Shown in pieces: positions 13,425 through 17,087 of a stretch of DNA of 17,087 nucleotides (position 1 is the stretch's first letter; every line of letters starts with the position of its first letter). The notes under the pieces are model-generated. The model searched no databases and was not told the DNA's origin. It worked only from the letters and a program-made list of their open reading frames with translations. Position numbers and translations under genes: made by a program. The DNA comes from DAORHV01 sp964513925 (lineage in GTDB: Bacteria > Patescibacteriota > Gracilibacteria > Peribacterales > Peribacteraceae). The stretch spans positions 1 through 17,087 of the forward strand of contig CAZENR010000020.1 of the NCBI GenBank assembly GCA_964513925.1, in the 5' to 3' direction.

Positions 13425-14648
13425 TTGCGGCCATGCGCGTACAATGCGCATATCGCAGCGACTCATTCATCCTCGGCACAAGCAAATATCTGGAAGCTGT
13501 ATGCCATTCAGGCGTGCACGCAGGCGCTGTTTGCCATCCCTGTCATCGTACTGTTTTGGCAGTCCTATGGTTTAGATCTGCGCGAGATCATGATTCTTCA
13601 GGCTGCATTCGCCTTTGCGGTATTCGTGCTAGAAATTCCCACCGGCTACCTGGCAGACCGATGGGGCAGGCGCAACACGCTGGTGCTTGGATGTGCGTTC
13701 GGTTTCGCTGCATACCTCGTGTACGCAACCGGCACGGGTTTCTGGCAATTCCTGGTTGCCGAATTGCTGGTAGGCACAGGTTCCAGCTTGTTGTCCGGCA
13801 CAGTAGAAGCCATGACATACGATTCGCTGCTGGAGCTAAAGCGCGAACGCGAGTACCGGCGCATTGCCGGGAATCAGGCATTTTTGGAATTCAATACCGA
13901 GGCCGTAAGCGGCATTGCGGGTGGCGTGCTCGGCGTGGTAAGTCTGGCGCTGCCGCTGTGGGTCACGACGCTGCCCATGGGCTTGGCGGTGCTGACTGCG
14001 CTGTCGCTACATGAACCTGTCAGGCACAAGCCCAAGGACAAGGCGCATCTGCGCACTATTGTGCGTACCGCAGCGCACGCGTTACTCAAGCATCCGGGAT
14101 TGCGCATGGTCATTTTGGTCTACGGCCTTATTTCGTCGTTGTCACTGATGTTCTTCTGGTTCTTCCAGCCGTACCAGGCACTGGTTGGCGTGCCGGTGGC
14201 ACTGTTCGGCCTGACTCACGCCATCACCGTGGTCGCCGGTGCTTGCTCGGCCAAGGCGGTGCCGTGGTTTGAGCGTCGCGCAGACGATCGATTGCTACTC
14301 GTGGTTCCAGCTGCCATGGCAGTGTGTTGCTATCTTGCCTTGGCTCAGCCGCCAGCAGCGCCGCTACTTCTATTTTTCCTGATCAGCAGACTGGCGTGGC
14401 ACTTTGTAGGGCCGCTGAGTGCAGATCTGATCAACCGCATGACCACATCCGATGTGCGGGCAACGGTGCTCTCCGTACGGTCATTTTTCAGCAGGCTATT
14501 GTTCCTGTGTGCCTCGCCGTTCGTGGGCGCACTGGCAGATGGGCGCGGCATCCCATTCGCATTGTTGATCACAGGTATCACCGGTGCCGCCATCCTGCTG
14601 GTTGCCTTTGTTGCGACGCGGTCGGGTTGGGCCGAAATTCCCGAATAA
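13425..14648 (+). CDS. Major facilitator superfamily transporter
   Basis: The product of about 400 aa has the MFS layout: helices 1-2 (IWKLYAIQACTQALFAIPVI onward), the loop-2/3 signature LEIPTGYLADRWGRRNTLV, about twelve hydrophobic segments in total, a central charged loop (LHEPVRHKPKDKAHLRT) and a degenerate second signature in the C-half. Drug or metabolite export is the usual role; the substrate cannot be told. The start is unusual: the frame closes with TAA at 13422, and the only canonical in-frame start before helix 1 is TTG 13425, touching the channel gene's stop. A TACAAT (13440-13445) lies 6 nt before an ATC codon at 13452, so a leaderless non-AUG start is an alternative. Confidence 0.85.
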   Translation: MRPCAYNAHIAATHSSSAQANIWKLYAIQACTQALFAIPVIVLFWQSYGLDLREIMILQAAFAFAVFVLEIPTGYLADRWGRRNTLVLGCAFGFAAYLVYATGTGFWQFLVAELLVGTGSSLLSGTVEAMTYDSLLELKREREYRRIAGNQAFLEFNTEAVSGIAGGVLGVVSLALPLWVTTLPMGLAVLTALSLHEPVRHKPKDKAHLRTIVRTAAHALLKHPGLRMVILVYGLISSLSLMFFWFFQPYQALVGVPVALFGLTHAITVVAGACSAKAVPWFERRADDRLLLVVPAAMAVCCYLALAQPPAAPLLLFFLISRLAWHFVGPLSADLINRMTTSDVRATVLSVRSFFSRLLFLCASPFVGALADGRGIPFALLITGITGAAILLVAFVATRSGWAEIPE

Positions 14649-14676
14649 TTGACAAAAAAATATAAAGTATTTTAAT
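14649..14676 (+). promoter_or_regulatory. Strong promoter of the methyltransferase-like gene
   Basis: A perfect TTGACA (14649-14654) starts right after the MFS stop, followed after 16 bp of A/T-rich sequence by TTTAAT (14671-14676, 5/6). Transcription would start near 14683, four bases before ATG 14687. Confidence 0.7.
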
Positions 14677-14686
14677 AGCTGTACGT

Positions 14687-15445
14687 ATGCGAACAGGCAA
14701 ACCGCTTAGGCCTATGCCATCTTCCGACTATTTCCTGCTCTACGACACGCAGGATTTTGGCAGGGACAGACGCCGGTTTTTCCAGGAGGCAATGGAGACG
14801 GTGCGCGACCGGATCTTCGATGTGCTCAGGCTACCAAGCCCTATCCGCTTAGCCATGTTCGGCTCGGCAACACCGCGCAACACCGATGATGCCATGCGGT
14901 TTTTAGCCGATGTGCGCCCCGGGCAAGTGGGGCAAGATCGCATCGATATTCTTGAGCGTGACCCAGGCCGCTGTCAGACGCACGCAAATCATCTGCAGAA
15001 ACTAGGTCGTCAAGATATCCGCCTGATAGAAGCGGATATGAACGCTCCGGTGCTGGACCCCGCTTCTGTGCACGTGCTGCTTATCGACTACACCATGGCG
15101 TTTAACGTAGCGCTTACAACCGGTGCCGATTTGGACGTCGAGGCAACGGACCAGTTGTACCGGTCTACCATTACGCAGGCAGCCACAGCTCTTTCCCCGG
15201 ATGGAGTCATCGTACTGAATGCGAATCTGCATCCGGAAGATGACGCAGACGACTACTTGCTTCGTTTCGAGCCGGCTATTCGCACGTACGCCACAGCTAT
15301 ACGCGAGCAGCACCTACATACTTTGCTTGCGGAAGTCGGGCTGGACCCCGGGTACGGCGTAGAAATTCCGAACGTGGTTTGGAATCCTGCCAAACGCTGG
15401 GTGGTGCGGCGTGCACAGGCAAACAAGACGCAGACGGCTGCTTAA
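14687..15445 (+). CDS. Class I SAM-dependent methyltransferase-fold protein
   Basis: The 252-aa soluble product looks like a Rossmann-fold methyltransferase: strand 1 (IRLAMFGSATPRNTDDAM), strand 2 with an acidic end (RIDILERDPGR, the usual ribose-binding acid), HLQKLGRQDIRLIEADMN (strand 3 and Asp), VHVLLIDYTMAF (motif IV-like strand 4), a helix, then ALSPDGVIVLNANL (motif VI-like) and a C-terminal LLAEVGLDPGYG region. The glycine-rich motif I (GxGxG) is not canonical; only GSATPR is present. Activity is thus uncertain and the substrate unknown. A strong own promoter suggests independent expression. It converges on the malic enzyme gene, and the two stop codons share TTAA (15442-15445). Confidence 0.6.
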   Translation: MRTGKPLRPMPSSDYFLLYDTQDFGRDRRRFFQEAMETVRDRIFDVLRLPSPIRLAMFGSATPRNTDDAMRFLADVRPGQVGQDRIDILERDPGRCQTHANHLQKLGRQDIRLIEADMNAPVLDPASVHVLLIDYTMAFNVALTTGADLDVEATDQLYRSTITQAATALSPDGVIVLNANLHPEDDADDYLLRFEPAIRTYATAIREQHLHTLLAEVGLDPGYGVEIPNVVWNPAKRWVVRRAQANKTQTAA

Positions 15446-16683
15446 CCTTCCAACAAGCTTGGCAGCGATCGCCGGTATACATCCAGGTCAACGGACACTC
15501 GTGCCGTGCCAGATTCCATGGCCGCCTTCGCTACCGCGCACGAGACCACGGGCAATAATCTTGCATCGAACGGCGTAGGGAGCAGGAATGCCTTGCCCAG
15601 CTTCGGCGTCTCTGCGGTCTTCTCACAAGCCAGGCAGCTTATTGCGTGGATGGCGGCCAGTTTCATTGCGGTGTTGATTTGCGTGGCGCGTGTATCCAGG
15701 GCTCCGCGGAACAAGAACGGGAAGCACAGCAGATTATTGACCTGGTTGGGCTGGTCGCTGCGACCGGTGGCCAAAATGACGTCGTTGCGCGTGGCGTGTG
15801 CCAATGCCGGTGCAATTTCCGGATCGGGGTTCGCCAGTGCGAAGACAATGGGATTGCTCGCCATAGATGCCAGCATGTCGGCAGTCATGCAGTTGGCTTT
15901 GGACACGCCGATGAAGACATCTGCACCCTTCAGCGCGTCGGCCAGCGTACGTTGTGACAGATTGCGGGAAAACGGTTGCTTGAAGGCGTTCAAATCCATG
16001 CGGTGGTCGCCAACAACGCCCTTGGAGTCGCACAAGGTCAGTTGCGATTTTTCTACCCCCAATTCGCCAAGCATCTTGGCTATGGCGATGCCAGCGGCAC
16101 CGGCGCCGTTGAGCACAATGCTGACATTGCGAATATCTTTGCCTGCGACCTTGAGTGCATTCAGGAGCCCGGCGCAGCCTACGACAGCCGTGCCATGTTG
16201 GTCGTCGTGGAAGACGGGGATATGCATGGTTCCGGTCAGTCTGCGCTCGATGAGGAAACACTCCGGAGCCTTAATATCCTCCAAGTTGATGCCGCCGAAG
16301 GTTGGCTCCAGCAGTTCCACGGTGCGCGCCACCTCGTCGATGTCGGTGGAGTTGATCTCGATATCGAACGCATCGATGCCGGCAAAACGACGGAACAGCG
16401 CAGCCTTTCCTTCCATCACCGGCTTGCTGGCCAAGGCACCCCGATTCCCAAGACCCAAAATAGCCGTTCCGTTGCTGACCACCGCAACCAAGTTTCCCTT
16501 TGCCGTGTAACGGTAGGCATCCTCCGGATTGGCCGCGATTGCGCGCACCGGCTCCGCAACACCCGGGCTGTAGGCGAGCGATAAGTCCTCTTTGTTCCTG
16601 AGTGGTTTTGTCACGCGGATAGCCACTTTGCCGCGTGGCAATTGCTCGTGCAGCCGCAAAGAAGCTTCGTATACGTTTGTCAT
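15442..16683 (-). CDS. NAD(P)-dependent malic enzyme
   Basis: Malic enzyme oxidatively decarboxylates malate to pyruvate with reduction of NAD(P). The 413-aa product is the short bacterial type without a phosphotransacetylase domain. Landmarks are LAYSPGVAEP (catalytic Tyr38), NGTAILGLGNRGALASKPVM, EGKAALF (Lys93), the metal-binding LEDIKAPECF and FHDDQHGTA (Asp160/161), the dinucleotide-binding NGAGAAG (192-198), the acidic end of the second strand LCDSKG, and ALANPDPEI with ATGRSDQPNQVNN. The C-terminal LPTPFD is also typical. All key residues are present, so it should be active; the cofactor is not settled by sequence. Its TATACT -10 ends 9 nt before the ATG and lies in the 20-nt gap to the upstream gene. 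Confidence 0.95.
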   Translation of the reverse strand: MTNVYEASLRLHEQLPRGKVAIRVTKPLRNKEDLSLAYSPGVAEPVRAIAANPEDAYRYTAKGNLVAVVSNGTAILGLGNRGALASKPVMEGKAALFRRFAGIDAFDIEINSTDIDEVARTVELLEPTFGGINLEDIKAPECFLIERRLTGTMHIPVFHDDQHGTAVVGCAGLLNALKVAGKDIRNVSIVLNGAGAAGIAIAKMLGELGVEKSQLTLCDSKGVVGDHRMDLNAFKQPFSRNLSQRTLADALKGADVFIGVSKANCMTADMLASMASNPIVFALANPDPEIAPALAHATRNDVILATGRSDQPNQVNNLLCFPFLFRGALDTRATQINTAMKLAAIHAISCLACEKTAETPKLGKAFLLPTPFDARLLPVVSCAVAKAAMESGTARVSVDLDVYRRSLPSLLEG

Positions 16684-16692
16684 AGTGCGGGC

Positions 16693-16698
16693 AGTATA
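16693..16698 (-). promoter_or_regulatory. Candidate malic-enzyme -10
   Basis: TATACT on the minus strand ends 9 nt before ATG 16683, repeating the spacing of murA and pyrF. Its -35 would lie inside the preceding gene and is not recognisable. Confidence 0.5.
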
Positions 16699-16703
16699 CC
16701 GCT

Positions 16704-17087
16704 TTACGAATGCTTTGCCTGGAAGGCAAATAGGGAATCGCCGTGCCCCTCCATTCTCTTTGGCAAGCGCACGTGCAAGCGTGTGGCCATCTCAATGGCG
16801 AAGGCATCGGCCATGGTGTTGAGCGTGTATGCCAACACATCGGCGGCCTGGATATCGCTCGTGATCGTCGGGTGTACCGCATCCGCCGCACGCTTCAGGG
16901 CTGCCGCCAGTTCTTGCAGTGCTGCCGGACGTTGTTCTGCTTCCAGTAGTAGCGCTACAACAGCTTCTCGGGACAGGCGTACGTGGCTTGCAAACAATTC
17001 GCGAAGAGCATCGGACGTCATGCCTTCCCGCCCCCTCCCTTTCGCGAACGCCGCACCGAAGAATGCATCTAGCTCATCGACCAACTG
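16704..17087 (-). CDS. Unknown helical protein, N-terminus outside window
   Basis: The minus-strand frame is open to the window edge (first visible residues QLVDELDAFFG) and ends at TAA, giving 127 visible residues. A TTG at 17084 could be a start, but the frame simply runs off the end, so I treat it as partial. The protein is mostly Ala/Leu/Glu/Arg helix (EAVVALLLEAEQRPAALQEL, LAAALKRAADAVH) with no membrane segment, no cysteines and no recognised motif. It lies 20 nt before malic enzyme on the same strand, so they may be cotranscribed in addition to the internal promoter. Confidence 0.6.
   Translation of the reverse strand, partial: QLVDELDAFFGAAFAKGRGREGMTSDALRELFASHVRLSREAVVALLLEAEQRPAALQELAAALKRAADAVHPTITSDIQAADVLAYTLNTMADAFAIEMATRLHVRLPKRMEGHGDSLFAFQAKHS

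Noticed and set aside
15506..16510. Long plus-strand open frame of 334 codons
   Set aside because: It is antisense to the malic enzyme, whose motifs are complete. The translated product is Ser/Ala/Pro-rich without domain signals, as expected from GC-biased antisense frames.
1..17087. CRISPR arrays, insertion sequences, rRNA genes, replication origin
   Set aside because: No regularly spaced direct repeats, no transposase-like frames and no rRNA or DnaA-box clusters were seen.

Overview
The window reads as a compact bacterial chromosome segment. GC is fairly high by eye, the genetic code is standard (TGA is used as a stop and Trp is TGG), spacers are very short and there are no mobile elements. 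The gene content suggests a Patescibacteria/CPR-type lineage, perhaps Peregrinibacteria/Peribacteria-like: a minimal envelope set, SLH and Ser-rich surface proteins, DUF4215 Cys-rich repeats, a Cys-rich single-pass membrane protein and degenerate enzyme-fold proteins. This placement is inference from style; no phylogenetic marker was tested.

Layout. 1-2009 (+): the 3' part of lspA, then murA and a 69-aa unknown. 2051-3264 (+): a metallo-beta-lactamase-fold protein without zinc ligands, tRNA-Arg(CCT) and a VOC/bleomycin-resistance-like protein. 3283-5262: a small Cys-rich membrane protein (-) and a secreted three-SLH protein (+) fire from overlapping divergent promoters. 5321-7888 (-): comM, then pyrF, then a previously unflagged ~31-aa membrane peptide with its own promoter and terminator. 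7993-8388 (+): yraN, divergent from comM. 8443-11443 (+): an 8-codon leader ORF, a 617-aa exported DUF4215 protein and a membrane-anchored sigma-like protein, joined by two identical ATGA overlaps. 11449-12312 (-): a laccase-domain (YfiH/PgeF) protein that has lost its metal-site motifs. 12477-14648 (+): a voltage-gated channel with filter TLEGW, then an MFS exporter-like protein. 14687-15445 (+): a methyltransferase-fold protein, overlapping by 4 bp the convergent malic enzyme (15442-16683, -). 16704-17087 (-): the C-terminal part of an unknown helical protein.

Expression style. At least nine genes have a -10-like hexamer ending 6-10 nt before the start codon and no Shine-Dalgarno, so leaderless transcription looks like the local norm. 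The leader ORF at 8443 is the exception: it has a clean AGGAG.

The most interesting unit is 8443-11443: an exported Cys-repeat protein translationally coupled to a one-polypeptide sigma region 2 / sigma region 4 / transmembrane / extracytoplasmic-domain protein. This could be a cell-surface signalling cassette.
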